A stretch of DNA of 64,000 nt, from contig SNVD02009732.1 of assembly GCA_013180625.2 (NCBI GenBank), positions 310,001 to 374,000 on the forward strand. The letters run 5' to 3'. Source of the stretch: Boswellia sacra. Its lineage: Eukaryota; Streptophyta; Magnoliopsida; Sapindales; Burseraceae. Position 1 is the stretch's first letter. Every line of letters starts with the position of its first letter. The position numbers and the translations under genes are program-made. The notes beneath the pieces were generated by a model. It ran no database searches. It was not told the origin of the DNA and saw only the letters and a program-made list of their open reading frames with translations. Below are positions 49,262 to 61,801 of this stretch, in pieces.

Positions 49262-51250
49262 AAATTTTGAAAAGAATATGTGGTTGAGATTGAATGTAAA
49301 TTGCATTGAAAAATGTATAACACAGAAAACAGAATTTAGATTCATAAAAAAATAGAGCCGAAAGGATTTGAAGTGAGTAATTTTCAAAATACAACATCGT
49401 TTTGGTTCCTGAAATTAGTCTGTCGTACGATAAATTACAAAAAGAGCGTAGAAACGACATGAGAAAACAAAAAATGCAATTTACGATGGAGACAAAAGAA
49501 ATTAACTCTTTGCAACATTCGTTAGCATTGCAGTTGCAACAAACATTCATGAATCGAGTTATCTTTAGCAATATGTGAAAATAATTAAATTGAGGGTTTT
49601 TTTTAAATCTCAACAAAATTTTATTTTATTTTTGTAATGTAATACATTCAACATCAATTGATGAACATAGTTTTTCAAATTTTGTTAGATAACACTTTTA
49701 TTATTAAAAAATTGCTTGATATCATTGACGTCATTTTATTTTTAGGGTCATCTAGTAATCTATTTGAAAATATATTTTTATCTTTTAACGTTAAATTCGA
49801 AATGATTATTTCAAATTTCAAATTACGTAAATCACTAATATGTTTCATTTCTAATCACCGTTATTTCAAATGAGTTTCATTAATAGCTAAAAAAAGATTA
49901 AGGAACCAAAAAGATAAAGTTTAATCACTAATGCTACTTTCTGAAAATTCAAAATTATTTAATTATAAGTAGGGCAGAGACAATGAGGGGAATCATCTTG
50001 TTAACCCAACAGCTCACCGTCCCACAGTTCCATAATAAATAATTCACATTATAATATCTATGGACATTACTCAATCATTTAATAATAACAACAATAATAA
50101 CTTTAATATAGGTCAAAAGTTACTGAAAGCCCAAAAACAACTTCACTTGGTTGAATTATAGCCTCTGAAAATTGCTTTCTAGTGGGGTCAGAATGGTCCT
50201 TACAGGGTAACAGCTGTATTTCTCAGTAAATTTTTTTTTTTGCCTCCCTTAATTTCAGTCTGATCATTACAAGCTCTCTTAATTTAAAAAATTAGAAAAA
50301 CTCAAGTTCTAAAAAGAAGCGAGTTAATTTAAAAAATAATCAATATTAGTATTCGTTTTAAAAAATGATCATAATTGTAGAAAATTTAAACATCGTAACC
50401 ATAACTAAACAAACCAATAGATCTTTTTTTTTTTATAGTTTTTTGTATCTAGTGTTCGTGTTCGACAACTTATTTTAGGCTCTTGAATTATCAGTTTTTT
50501 AGAGTATATTTGTTTTTATTTTTAAAATATTATTTTTAAAAAACTTATATTTATAAATATATTTTAAATTAATATCAATTATATATCATTTTTGAAATTT
50601 AAATAAATTTAAAACTAAAAACATTTTTTTTCAAAATTTGAAAACAAAAATTTAAAATACACAAATAAACACAAAATACTCAACGAAATTATTATTCATT
50701 TCAATTTGGTGAATTTAATTGATAACCAGTTCAATCCTACATAAAAGTTTATATATATATGAAAAAAGTCTAACCCAATTTAATTATATAGAGTAAAAGA
50801 AATCTTTCACTTTTTTTATCTCTTTTTTATTTTACATACAAAAGAGTTGCATTGTAAATCAAATATTAAGAAAAATAATAGAAATTAAATAATATGTTCA
50901 TACATCTCTTGTCTATGCCCGTTAAAATTTACCTCACTGTGCTGGTCTACTTGTGTTGAATAATATCTCACGAAGTTCCCAATAAAGTGTGGTTGGTAAG
51001 GAAGAAAGAGAAAGGTTAAAGGGACCGGGACCCTTAAAAGAAGGGACACTGGCCACAAGCCTGGTGGCAACAGCTGTATATCACCCAGTTAGCAGCCAAG
51101 GACACCCTGTCCTAACCGAACGGGCAGATTGGGCAGGGTACCTCTCAATCCCTATGCAAATCAAAGCAACTTTTGGTTAATAAAGTACCCATTTTCACGT
51201 GGTTGGAGCAACGGTCTCCTAGGCAATGCAAACTATCCTGCTCATAACCA
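49262..51250. other. Intergenic, no gene seen
   Basis: AT-rich DNA between the Tat element and the AGP gene. Short frames (for example 49260-49616 minus and 50989-51180 plus) have no recognisable similarity. Confidence 0.5.
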
Positions 51251-51264
51251 CTGCTTATTGTACC

Positions 51265-51272
51265 TATATATG
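51265..51272 (+). promoter_or_regulatory. TATA box of the AGP peptide gene
   Basis: TATATATG lies about 160 bases upstream of the start codon, leaving a leader of roughly 130 bases. Confidence 0.6.
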
Positions 51273-51427
51273 ACCTCAGAAGCTCTGCATTCAGTCCCAT
51301 AGTCTCCTCCCTTAATCAGTTCTTCGTGATTTCCAACATATTTTCTCAGAATCTTCATATCATCCCACCTTGCTTACAAACTTTCCCAGAAAATTTCCAG
51401 TCAGAAATTCAAGTACTTTTTTCATCA

Positions 51428-51610
51428 ATGGAGGCATTGAGGATGAGATTGTGCTTGGCTATGGTGGTTGTGCTCATGGCTGTCATCTCAGGGATTCAGA
51501 ATGTTGCAGCTGCTGATGCTCCAGCTCCCACTCCTACTTCTGATGCTAGCATCTTTGTGCCAACCTTGTTTGCTTCTCTTGCAGCTCTAGCATTTGGATT
51601 CCTTTTCTGA
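51428..51610 (+). CDS. AGP14: Arabinogalactan peptide, AGP13/AGP14 type
   Basis: A 60-residue precursor of a cell-surface, GPI-anchored arabinogalactan peptide. It starts MEALRMRLCLAMVVVLMAVI. Layout: basic start plus hydrophobic signal peptide to about Ala28; a short mature peptide with ADAPAPTPTSDAS, whose AP/TP prolines are typical sites for hydroxylation and arabinogalactan addition; then a C-terminal hydrophobic GPI-addition tail (FASLAALAFGFLF). Length and layout match Arabidopsis AGP13/14 closely. Single exon; the ATG is the first in-frame Met consistent with a signal peptide. AGP13 and AGP14 cannot be separated from sequence alone. Confidence 0.92.
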   Translation: MEALRMRLCLAMVVVLMAVISGIQNVAAADAPAPTPTSDASIFVPTLFASLAALAFGFLF

Positions 51611-51739
51611 ATTTGTTGAATTTATTATTGAATGTGATTATATATATGATGTAGAGTTCTTTGCCTGAAGCTTGAGGCTTTTGGGTTTTTTTTTTTGTAC
51701 ATTTATGTTGATTTGTTTGATTGTGACCAATGAAACATT

Positions 51740-52880
51740 TGTTAATTTGGTTATTAATTATTCAAATTTATTGAGCTTATTTGGCTTGTATGACTCTTCA
51801 TTTATTTGGCTTTGAAACTTGTTATATATTCTGTTTTTTAGTTCATAAACTCAAAACAAAATTTCCCACATTAGGTACAAACCCAGAAATTGAAGAATTT
51901 TAAGCACTAATCTGATTTGTCGGTTTCATTCATAAAATAGTTGGCTAATTTTTTTTTTTTAAACAAATAAACCGTTTGGTCTTATGTGGGCTTAATCTCC
52001 AAAATAATTTAGTGAATAAATAAAACTTAGAGAAGTTCCATAAATTTATAAGATCCAATTAATTCAATAATTGCCGACCACAATTTACTAACAATTTGAA
52101 ATAACATTATTGTTCATTTCAGTTAATCGTTTCCAAAATATTTCAGGAAATGGACCACGTTTACATCACCATCCAAAATAAATGCATTTCAAAACGGAAA
52201 AAATGGTAAAATGACCCAGCCCAAGAGTATTTGTGGGATTTTTATTAAGTATTAGATTAAACATTTTTTTTTTAAATAACGTAACGAGGCTAGCATAACT
52301 CAATAGTAATTTCAAACAACAATTTTTTATGAACAATAATAAATTTTTTACTTAAAAATCTGTGCACAATGATTATTTTTATTATTAAGTTTAAAATTTG
52401 CAATGAAAAAGGTCAAAGTTCTCTAAAGAATAATACTGATGAAGCATTTAAATAGAAAAAGGAGAATAGCGCAACCGTCGAAATGACTAGCGAGGCCAAG
52501 CACATGATAGAAGCCTCTGGAGTCTGGACCAGTCTAGAAACTGGCTTCATTTGTTTTGCTATTGAGTATTTATTAATGAAATTTTTCAAAAAAAAAATCC
52601 TTCTTCAAATACAAAATTTTCATCTAATCCATTTAAAATATCTCCCATGAAATAATAAATAAGAAATATGTTTGAAAATGCTATTTAAAACAAGACGGTG
52701 ATTAAAGTATATGTTATATTTTTTTAATTTTATTATTTTAACAGACAAAAAAAAATATTAATAAGAAGGATGCAGCCACATATTTTATTTTAATAAGATA
52801 CTTATGATAAATTTAAATATTAAATATTCTGATAAATAAATAAAACTAAAATGAGGGGTATTGTAGTAATTAAGTGAATC
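51740..52880. other. Intergenic, no gene seen
   Basis: AT-rich sequence. A GC-richer patch at about 52465-52555 has no recognisable content. Confidence 0.5.
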
Positions 52881-52885
52881 ATCTC

Positions 52886-52912
52886 TATAAAAAAGCCGAG
52901 ACGAAACCCTAA
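52886..52912 (+). promoter_or_regulatory. TATA box plus telobox of a candidate snoRNA host transcript
   Basis: TATAAAAA (52886-52893) is followed by the telobox AAACCCTAA (52904-52912) and a pyrimidine-rich leader. This pair is typical of plant ribosomal-protein and snoRNA genes. The first downstream ATG gives only a very short frame (MLPL, then stop), so the transcript looks noncoding. Confidence 0.55.
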
Positions 52913-53205
52913 TCCTTCTCACGACACCCACCACCGTCTTCTCTCTCGCTACCTCCACTGTCTCTGCTTTTAGCTTTTATCAAAGCCATGTTGCCTCTTT
53001 GAGTAGCCATATGAATTTACAAGCAATTTCATAACCGGTTTAGTTAGGAGGCAGATAATAAAGCGGAGGCCTTTTGAGGGGACTCTCAACTGAGTTTACT
53101 CTCAATCTTACTGATTGTTCCCCAAGCAGCCTTTCACATTTCATTTATTTTTCTAAACATTTTTTTTTTAAAATTAAAAAAACCTCTTTTTGTTGTATAA
53201 AATTT

Positions 53206-53263
53206 GCCTCTCGAATAACCAGAAGGTTAAACTATCACCACACCATTTGGTTCAGACAGAGGC
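53206..53263 (+). ncRNA. H/ACA-like hairpin, copy A
   Basis: Lower stem GCCTCT (53206-53211) pairs with AGAGGC (53258-53263). Unpaired CGAAT and CAGAC form a two-sided internal loop like a pseudouridylation pocket. The upper stem AACCAGAAGG pairs with CCATTTGGTT with one mismatch. ATACTA just after the stem fits the H-box consensus ANANNA. The second half of an H/ACA RNA is less clear. The guide target was not identified. Confidence 0.5.
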
Positions 53264-53503
53264 TTATACTAAATTTCCCGCAGCATAAAGGTACTCCTTT
53301 TACCCAGTTTTTCCCTGACCTGACTTGGGTTGTCTAATAGCCTTATAGCTTCGGATATTTTCATCAATTTTACAACAAATGGACGCTCCAATATTTTCTG
53401 TTAATGTATTCCAACTATTTGTTTAATGATTTGATTGATTGATTGATTCTTTGGGATTGGTCGTCAACATTGGATTGATTTGGATGATGGGGCTTAATCG
53501 CGT

Positions 53504-53555
53504 CCCCAAAGGCCAAGTGGTTGCATAACGTAAGGCCATTTGGTTCGGATAGGGG
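53504..53555 (+). ncRNA. H/ACA-like hairpin, copy B
   Basis: Lower stem CCCC/GGGG; upper stem GGCCAAGTGG pairs with CCATTTGGTT using G·U pairs. It is homologous to copies C and D on both sides (GTGGTTGCATAAC loop, CAGTTTGAGGG downstream) but lacks about 24 bases after the hairpin, including an obvious H box. It may be a decayed copy. Confidence 0.45.
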
Positions 53556-53823
53556 CTTCTGAGTCAGTTTGAGGGTTGGGAATATATGACCCTCTTCTTC
53601 CTTCCCTAGAGATGTTCTTGGACATTTTTACTTAATTTTTGAATGGTAAAGATATGTTACGAAATAATTAGGATTAGTTGTTTTTCTTAATTGGATGAAG
53701 GTAATGATAACAAAACATAGCTCATTTTTTTTGTAAGGAAGTACAGGATTTGTTGCCATGACTTTGAACAAGAAATCATTAGAATGAACAAGCTGTTGAT
53801 TGATATGCATAATGAGGTTTAAT

Positions 53824-53882
53824 AGCCTCACCAAAGACCAAGTGGTTGCATAACAGAGTACCATTAGGTCCCGATAGGGGCT
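53824..53882 (+). ncRNA. H/ACA-like hairpin, copy C, with possible second hairpin
   Basis: Lower stem AGCCTC/GGGGCT; pocket ACCAAA/CCGATA; upper stem GACCAAGTGG/CCATTAGGTC with one mismatch. H-box-like AAAATAAGA follows. A second, weaker hairpin (GTTCTCCT... with GGGA..GAAC) ends near ACATA, in the place expected for an ACA box (about 53930). The copy C-D unit repeats at a 319-bp period. Confidence 0.5.
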
Positions 53883-54142
53883 CAAAATAAGAGCTTGTTC
53901 TCCTAAGCCAGTTTGAGGGATTGGAACATATAAACCCTGTTCCTTTCCTATGGATGTTCTTGAACACTTTACTTGTTAGTCCAATAGCAAAATACGATAC
54001 GAAATAATTACGATTCGTTATTTTTCTAATAAGATAACATAGCTCATCTTTATAAGAAAGTGCCGGATTTGTTGCCATGACTTAGAATAAGAAATCATTA
54101 GAATGAATAAGGTGTTGATTGATGTACATGATGAGGTTTAGT

Positions 54143-54201
54143 AGCCTCACCAAAGACCAAGTGGTTGCATAACAGAGTGCCATTTGGTCCCGATAGGGGC
54201 T
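54143..54201 (+). ncRNA. H/ACA-like hairpin, copy D, with possible second hairpin
   Basis: The best-preserved copy. Lower stem AGCCTC/GGGGCT with one G·U; pocket ACCAAA/CCGATA; upper stem GACCAAGTGG/CCATTTGGTC with all ten positions paired. H-box-like AAAATAAGA follows, then GTTCTCCT pairing with GGGATCGGAAC (TCG bulged) and ACATAT near 54244. Confidence 0.52.
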
Positions 54202-54735
54202 CAAAATAAGAGCGTGTTCTCCTAAGCCAGTTTGAGGGATCGGAACATATGACCCCTTTTCCTTTCCTATGGATGTACTTGGACATTTTACTTGATAGTC
54301 CAATTGCAAAAAATTGGTAATTATGAGTTATTTTTTTTCTAGTAAGATCTCTTGTTGTTAATGACTTTACCATTGCATAGGTTTTGTATGGTGTTTATTT
54401 TGATTTGTATTATTAGGAGAAAATTGTGATGAATTTTATCTCTTCTAATTTAGATATGTTCTTGTTAACTTGAATGGTTAATACTTCATGAGAAGATTAA
54501 GAATCCCTTTATGTTTTAATTCTTACATCGAAGTTTTGGCAGGCCTCTGACACTTAAGCTGCTGAGACTGAAATGAAAGTTTAGTTTTGATAATCATTTT
54601 AAAGACCATCCGTCTTTCATATTGGTTTAGCTATTTGATTGATATCTGTTCTGCCACTAATTTCTTCCATTTAAGCCTGCATATTAAAATATTTCTCTTA
54701 GGGTTACTTACATTTTTTTATTAGAAGGGTGTGCT

Positions 54736-54789
54736 AGGCTCCAGATAAACTGGAAGGTCCGGAAACAACATTCAGTTCAAACAGAGGCT
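54736..54789 (+). ncRNA. H/ACA-like hairpin, copy E (most diverged)
   Basis: Upper stem AACTGGAAGG against ACATTCAGTT: relative to copy A, two base pairs have changed on both strands (C-G to T-A, A-T to G-C), keeping the fold. The 3' side CAAACAGAGGCT is shared with copy A. The lower stem is weaker, and the H box is not clear. A downstream CTCCT/AGGAG hairpin is possible (about 54802-54830). Confidence 0.45.
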
Positions 54790-54829
54790 GAGAGTGAGAA
54801 TCTCTCCTGAAGCTTTGGAGGTTAGGAGC

Positions 54830-56615
54830 AGTTTTTCACCTTGTTTCTTACTCATCTAGCTTCATACATTACAATTTCCCTTCTCATTTCCTTTTCTCTC
54901 TCCAATTTGGTTGACACTCCTCTGGGTTGATGTTAATGAATATTAATAATAGTTAGTTATGTTGATCTTGTCTGCATTAATCATTCGATTCTTATGGATG
55001 TTGGCTATGAGAGTTCAATGAAAGTTGAAAGTTATAAACTCCACTTAATTTTGATTCTCATTATCTCATGCTAAGCAGAATCCTTACTAATATCTTTCAA
55101 TGTCTAAACTTATCATTTCCCTTTCTCCCTCCAACGTTATTCTGTTGTTAGATTTTTCTTCTTAATTTAATATATTTAGGGATTTTTTTTAATGAATGCT
55201 CGAGGAGCGTCGTTGAGTAATTCTTTTGCCGTCAAGAGTGTTATGGACTACAGAGATTACAAATGCATCAATACAGTTTTCAATACATCAATGTTGTGTT
55301 TTATAGGATTCAACGGCAAGAGTCTTTGTTTATTATGCTTGTGGATGAAAATGCATATTATATTGATTTTTTATTGTTTTCTTATTGTATTATAGTTGAA
55401 ATTGCATCCCTTAAGAAAATTTTTATCAATTAGGGTTGTCGTACTGCCTTATCATATTTAGATGTTATGTTTGTCTTGTATAATATTGTTATTATTAAAA
55501 AGCTTTTGGATACTATATAAGCAGATTGATATTTTTTTAAAATAAGTGTTCGATAATATTTTATTGGATAAATCAATAATTATTATTTTTAAATGTAAAT
55601 GCTATTTGTGTCAAAAGTTAAATAAATAATAAGAAAAAAATATGATGAAGATATTAGATAGTTGATTTTGGCTTGTTAATTTGGTTATCATTAATGGTGT
55701 TAGCGGGGTTGGTTGGCGACTTGGCGTGCTTGCTCTTGGTGGCGGACTGGCTAAAATAGGAGCTTCGTCCCTTAGTTTTACTTATATGATTCTTTAGCTT
55801 ATTTTTAGCTATTATCTTAATTTCTTCTTAGTGTGACTTTTATAGAAGTTGAGCTTACTTGAATTTAACTATCTAAATTGGATATGTAACAGTTAATCAT
55901 AGTTAATTTACTTGATTTGTCGTTTTGTGATCATGGGTTTTTCCATGTTTCACTGCCCCTATCGCTTTTATACATGTTGAATAATTTTAGACGTACAATT
56001 AATTTATACAATCAAATCTATATAATCTAATTTGATAAAACTTGTTAGATAGATAGATTTTATTTTATTTAGTAAAAATTATATAATTTTTTTTATTTTT
56101 ATTAACTCAATGAATTTGTGACACGTTAGATTGTATAGATATGGTTTGTTTGAATTAGTTATATATTCTATAATTACGCATATATATTTGTCAATCAAGG
56201 ATTACCCTTGCCATTTGTTTCAACAAACCAACAAACCAAAATTGTATCTATGAAGCTCTCTCCTCTCATTTCATGTTGACTCCAAATAACCAAAATTGTT
56301 TCTGTGTTTTTTATTGCTTCTGTCTTCATTTTCAATTTTTCATTTCATATACTAATATTTAAATCAGTAGATGTTATTAAACTAATTTAAAATCATGTAA
56401 TATTATTTATTTTAATTAGAATAAAACTGTCTTATTAAAAAATTTAATTTAATAATTTTTTAATTAATAAATAATGTCATTAAATTGAAAAAGTATTTAT
56501 ACAATTCTTTAATTTGAAAAATTTTATACATATTTTATTAATTTTATCATTTTTTTATTGTTTTAGCAAGCTCATTGTGTTGGCCATATTGTTGTGCCAT
56601 TATACAAATGTAGAC
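54830..56615. other. Downstream part of the candidate snoRNA transcript, then intergenic
   Basis: No protein gene is supported. The 55192-55395 frame (67 residues) has no recognisable similarity. A GC-richer patch lies at about 55700-55760. Confidence 0.45.
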
Positions 56616-56622
56616 TATTAGG

Positions 56623-57792
56623 CTGCGTTTGGCCGTCCGTATAGTATAGTATAAAAAGTACTATTCGCATAAAAATTTTTTATACTATGATTGGTGCGGT
56701 CGAAGGGTGGATAGTATAGTAAAAGGTTGCATAAGATCCGTATAAGGACCGCATAAAATAAGATAAAATAATGATGTCCTCCATCATGGGTTAAGGCCGG
56801 ATAGGATAAGGATATGGGAAATTGTTGGATATAATTTTTAATTTATAAGTTTTATATAATATTATATAATATTATATTATATAATATTATATTATTAAAA
56901 GATTTAAATTATACAACTTTATTTTTTGTTCCAGTTTTTGATAATAAATACGACAAACATATATAAATAAATAAATATTTAAATTATTATTTTATTGATT
57001 ATTTAAATGAATTATTTTAATAAATAAATATAATTTATTAAATATTTAAATAAAAATTAATTATCTAAAAAATTAATTTAATATAAATAATTTTAAATTA
57101 TTATATTTTAAAATATTATATTATATTATTAAAATATTTAAATTGTACAACTTTATTTTTTGTTCTAGTTTTTGACAATAAATACCGTAAACATATATAA
57201 ATAAATATTTAAATTATTAGTTTATTAAAATTTAAATAAATTATTTAAATAAATATATATAATTTATTAAATATTTAAATAAAAAATTAATTATCTAAAA
57301 AATTAATTTAGTATAAATAATTTTTAAAATTATTATATTTTAAAATATTTTATTATATTATATTTTATTATATTATTAAAATATTTAAGTTATAAAAGTT
57401 TATTTTTTGTTCCAGTTTTTGATAATATATACCCCAAACATATATAAATAAATAAATATTAAATCATTAGTTTATTGAAATTTAAATGAATTATTTTAAT
57501 AAATATATATAATTTATTAAATATTTAAATAAAAACTTAATTTAATATAAATAATTTTTGAAATTATTATATTTTAAAATATTTTATTAATTTTAAACCA
57601 TTTTTATTATTTTAAGAAATTTAATATAGTTAAATACAATATTTTATCAAACATAGTATTATACATTATACAATACAGTGATAAACAAAACACAGTATAG
57701 AGTTTACTTAATCCTATATTATATAATTTTATACAATATTAACTGCTACAATAATAATTATACAATCCTATACGGTGTATCAAACCCAGCCT
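56623..57792. mobile_element. PIF/Harbinger-like (Tourist-type) nonautonomous element, 1.17 kb
   Basis: The left end is GGCTGCGTTTGG then CCGTATAG. The reverse complement of the right end is GGCTGGGTTTGATACACCGTATAG-like. TTA precedes the left end and follows the right end, the usual 3-bp Harbinger target. The interior is AT-rich with about three tandem copies of a 234-248-bp unit marked by ACTTTATTTTTTGTTC near 56916, 57150 and 57398. No transposase. Confidence 0.72.
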
Positions 57793-57794
57793 TA

Positions 57795-59630
57795 TGGTTT
57801 GATACATACTCTCAACCAAACTTACTCTCAACCAACGACGTATTTTTGCATAAAGTTAATGGGTTATATTTTTCAACAACTAATAGACTAGTTTAGCCTT
57901 TTGTTTTCCAATTATATAAATTTTGACTATTGACATATTATGGAATAGACATGTTTACAAGCTCCGTTGGCACCACTAGTGCTTTATTCTATTTGTAATG
58001 AAGAAGATTGAAATGAGATACTCAGTACAAATTTTACAGTTTTTCTTATTTTTCCTATTTTGCAAGGAATTTGGATCATAAAAATTGTGTCACAATTTTG
58101 TTTCAAACATGGTGTGAAATTTAATTTATTAAATACTTATTTAGAGAATGAAAATGCTGCGTAATTTCTGTATTTTAAATTTTGTCTTTTGAGAATGAAG
58201 ATGATATACCAGACAATATTAATATATTTTAAGATTTAAAAAATAATTCCATCATAGAAATATCTAGTAAAAGATTATCTAGAGGGATATAACTATAATA
58301 TTTGATGACTGTAAAGACAATTTTGAAACTATAAAAAGTTAGTTTTGGTTTTAAAAGTTCTCTTAGGGTCTATTTTGTTTTTCATCCTGAAGTCTAAAAC
58401 CATTCAGATTTCAGTGATTGACATTACTTTTTCTGATTGTTTTCAATTCTAATAACTTTTTTTCAGGTGCAATTATCTGAATCTAAAGGGTGAAAAAATA
58501 TCACCTAAAACGTTTGAATGTGTAAAATATTACCAACTGTCAAAAATACCCTTGTAGAATTATTTATCTTCTTCAACCTTCAACTTAGTTGCCTTGCACA
58601 CCTCTCCTCCTAACAATTCAAAGCCTACCCGAACAGGCGAATTCAAAGAATCTTTATTCGAGTTTGGAGCAAACGTCTTCATGACTCGCACCGGAGGCCT
58701 TCCGGTAATGGGCCCCATAATATTTGACTTGAAATTGCTTCCAAGCGTATCATCGTGCTTTTGTTAAGGCTGATTCTGATTGAAATTAGAGGAGCGGGCC
58801 TTCTTGGCCTCCCAAGCGAAGGTAGGAATAGACAAATACGATCAAATTCTCCATTGACTTTGTTGACTCAAAAGATGTTCTTGTGATTGTCCAACGAGCG
58901 ATTACGGAGACTGGAGGAGTTGTTAAAAGAAGAGAAGGCGTCGTAGTCGATGTTCTTGATTTCGTTTCGGCGGGCAAGTTTCAGCCTGGGAGAAAGATGC
59001 TTTTCGTGTTTTGGATCCATGGGAATGGAATGGAAGCATTGGATAGGACGTGCAATGGTGATCTGCAAGGGCCATTACCAACAGGGGTGGCTGGTGTTGA
59101 CAATTTGCAGATTTTCAAAATTTTTAATTAATTAATTATTTTCCATATTTAAAAAATAATTTGCTTAATATATGTATATAGAAATTTCATTGATAAATTC
59201 TTAATAAATTTTGTCATATGTTATCTCATTTCAATGGTCATATGTTGTCTCATTTCAAAAAGTCAAGGGAAAAAATGTCATTTAAATTCATTTTGATTTT
59301 ATTATGGTTCACCACTTTTGAAGGTTAATATTTCTTTGTTTGTTTGAAAGTTAGGGTCCAGCTGTTTAAAGCATGTGTATAAAGTGGTATTACAGACTTT
59401 TTAACTAAAACGCTAATTTGAAAGCTAACAGAAAGTGTCATCTGGGCCTGTATGAAGTTTAAACGTGAACGTTAGGGATCGTGTTAATATATTTACAGCA
59501 GAGGTTTTTCGAATGATATTAAGCTAAATTTTCGGAGCGGTTTATGATATTATTCCCTTTTTTTCTCATAAACATCATCAATTCTCCGTGGGCCTAATCT
59601 AGGGTCAAGGGCCTCACCACGTGAGTTGTC
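57795..59630. other. Intergenic; weak coding-like patch at 58560-59130
   Basis: At 58560-59130 composition rises in GC and partial frames occur in plus orientation (for example FGANVFMTRTGGLPVMGP and DSKDVLVIVQRAITETGG), interrupted by stops. I could not place them in a family. This may be a degraded gene fragment. The rest is AT-rich with nothing visible. Confidence 0.35.
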
Positions 59631-59631
59631 C

Positions 59632-60407
59632 TAGGTATGGTAAAATGATCCGTCGGGTCTGGGATCCTGGAGTGATCGATGTTTTAGGGGCGGGTCTTAA
59701 CCCGTTTATTTTGAATTTAAGGGCGGGTTTGAGTCTCTAAATGTGTTGACCTGTTTGGAGTGAGTCTCGGTCTGGGTCCACCCTCTAGCCCCGTTTGACC
59801 TGTCCTGTCTCGCACAGTATTAGGATGTAAATGAAAAAAATAAAGTATTTGAACTTACAAATACTTTTTAGGGGTTATTATGATAAATTATAATATTTTA
59901 CAATATCATGTAATTCTACTAAGCTATATAAACAAAATTACATCTTTTAAGCCCTATAATTCCCGTCTCTAAGTCTCTTACTCCTCCCTGTTGAAATCTG
60001 TAAAAATCGAAGCATCTCCGCAGCTCCTTTCAAGAATCAACAAACAATACTTAGTTATCGGCACAAGAATCAACTACTAAAAAATCATCATTCCATTCAA
60101 TATCTAAAATTTTTAAGTAAATAATAATTCAATAAATAATATCAAGTCACCAACAAACAAAATCAACAAGTACATGGCGACAACAATAATAAACACATCA
60201 AGGTAAACAACTTACGACAATAAAAACATACTAATTTAGGGATGTTAAAATTATTCGTGTTTTACAAGATCGTTATAGTTAAATATGATGTAAAAAGATA
60301 AAAAAATAAAATTAAAACAAAACATCCTGTCAAAACGCTCGATAATGGGGTGAAGCAGGGTTGGGTATCAGCCGCCCCGACCCGACCCCGCCTCATTGCC
60401 AACCCTA
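59632..60407. mobile_element. hAT-like nonautonomous element, 0.78 kb
   Basis: The left end TAGGTATGGTAAAATGA matches the reverse complement of the right end, TAGGGTTGGCAATGAG, at most positions. Flanks AGTTGTCC and GGTTGTCG share GTTGTC, a decayed 8-bp target duplication. GGGTCGGG and GCGGG-type subterminal motifs near the ends are usual in plant hAT MITEs. Confidence 0.68.
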
Positions 60408-61800
60408 GGTTGTCGAGTCCCTCTGAGGCTCGTATTGAGCGGGCCTAACAATCACGCATGCTCTCTCTGCAGAGCACTTCAAATCTCCAAGGGACGAAAG
60501 TTGCCCATATTAGATCAATATTGGATGAGCAGCACCCACAAGCATCAAGATAATGACCGTGTATCACGGTTCTGACTCACAGTAGTCACCAATAAGGCGT
60601 TAAGCCAGAGACACGGACCAACACTATGGCCTGGTTGGGTCTTGAAAAATTTATAATCACCTGCTTCATGTAAAAGCTTTCTAAATAGTTAGTTTGTTAA
60701 CTTAAGACCCTCCAAATCTTTAATGCAGTTCCTAGGGTCCATAACCTTTCACCTGTTTTGTGATAAAAATTTTTTTGGCTCCTTGCATTATCATTATTTC
60801 TTAATAATAAAACAATTATTATATTATGTCCATGGACTCAACAATCTTTATATCTTTTAACTTTATTAAATAGCAATATGAGATACGATCGATTTGTTTA
60901 CCTTTTGTCTACATCAACTACACATACCCATAGTTTTTTTTAAACAAAAAACAATTGTAATAAAGATTTAAGTTTACATATTTATATATATAATCATTTT
61001 TAATTATTTCATTTAAACTTTATAATAATAGTTTATTTTTCATAGTTTATTTGAGAATCGATAATTTTTTCCTTTTTTACAAAAAAATTAGAATTTTTTT
61101 ACCTTTTTAAAATCCATGTAAATATGTTTTATTGACAAATATTTATTTAAATTATTTAATTTGTAAGATTAAAAGAAATTCAAATTCTTAATTCTTAATT
61201 TAACGATTAATTAATATAAAAATTATAATGATTTATTTTTTTTATATATTACAAATATTTAATATAAAATTTTATTTCTATATCGAACGAGGTCCCAAAC
61301 TCTAAAGCCCTTCTTTGAAAAGAAGTCAATTAGTTCCCATAAGAAGTCAACTAGTCACCGTTATAGGAACGTCTATGTGTTGTCTTCACCTGCCCTCTGC
61401 TATTGCATAGCAATCCCACCTTCGTTTCGTTGGATGAAAAAGGATGTCAAGTACACCAACCTCCTCGCTATTCTCCAAGTAACATTAACACTTTTACGGA
61501 TCGTTTTGTATGGAGATTTAGTTTTACGAGAACGAGGTTCACATTTTAAAAAAAATAGAATATAAAAATCTAATTTCTGAGAAAGAAACATTATTGTGTT
61601 TGATTACCTATAGGAATCTTGTTCTTCATTCTTGTAGGGATCAGATTACTGTGTTTGATTGTACGAAGAAATGCGCTAATTTTATTCAATAGGTGAGTAA
61701 TATTATATAATGATTTTTTTATCAATATGTCATAAATAATTATGCTATGTTTAATGAAATTAATAATTTTGAAGATATTTAAATATATATATTATAAAAA
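60408..61800. other. Intergenic, no gene seen
   Basis: A GC-richer unassigned patch at 60420-60650, then AT-rich sequence. Short frames near 61.4 kb lack similarity. Confidence 0.45.
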
Positions 61801-61801
61801 T

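Larger units (their letters stand above)
53640..54300. repeat. 319-bp tandem duplication containing hairpins C and D
   Basis: GGATTTGTTGCCATGACTT, AAGAAATCATTAGAATGAA and the whole hairpin region recur with a constant offset of about 319 bases. A third partial copy of the downstream part lies near 53500-53620 around hairpin B. Confidence 0.9.

Noticed and set aside
54427..54550. GTGATGA and CTGA as possible C and D boxes of a C/D snoRNA
   Set aside because: The boxes are about 120 bases apart and no terminal stem pairs around them.
58883..59131. 82-residue plus-strand frame
   Set aside because: No family recognised, flanked by stops and without splice context; kept only as a weak coding-like patch.
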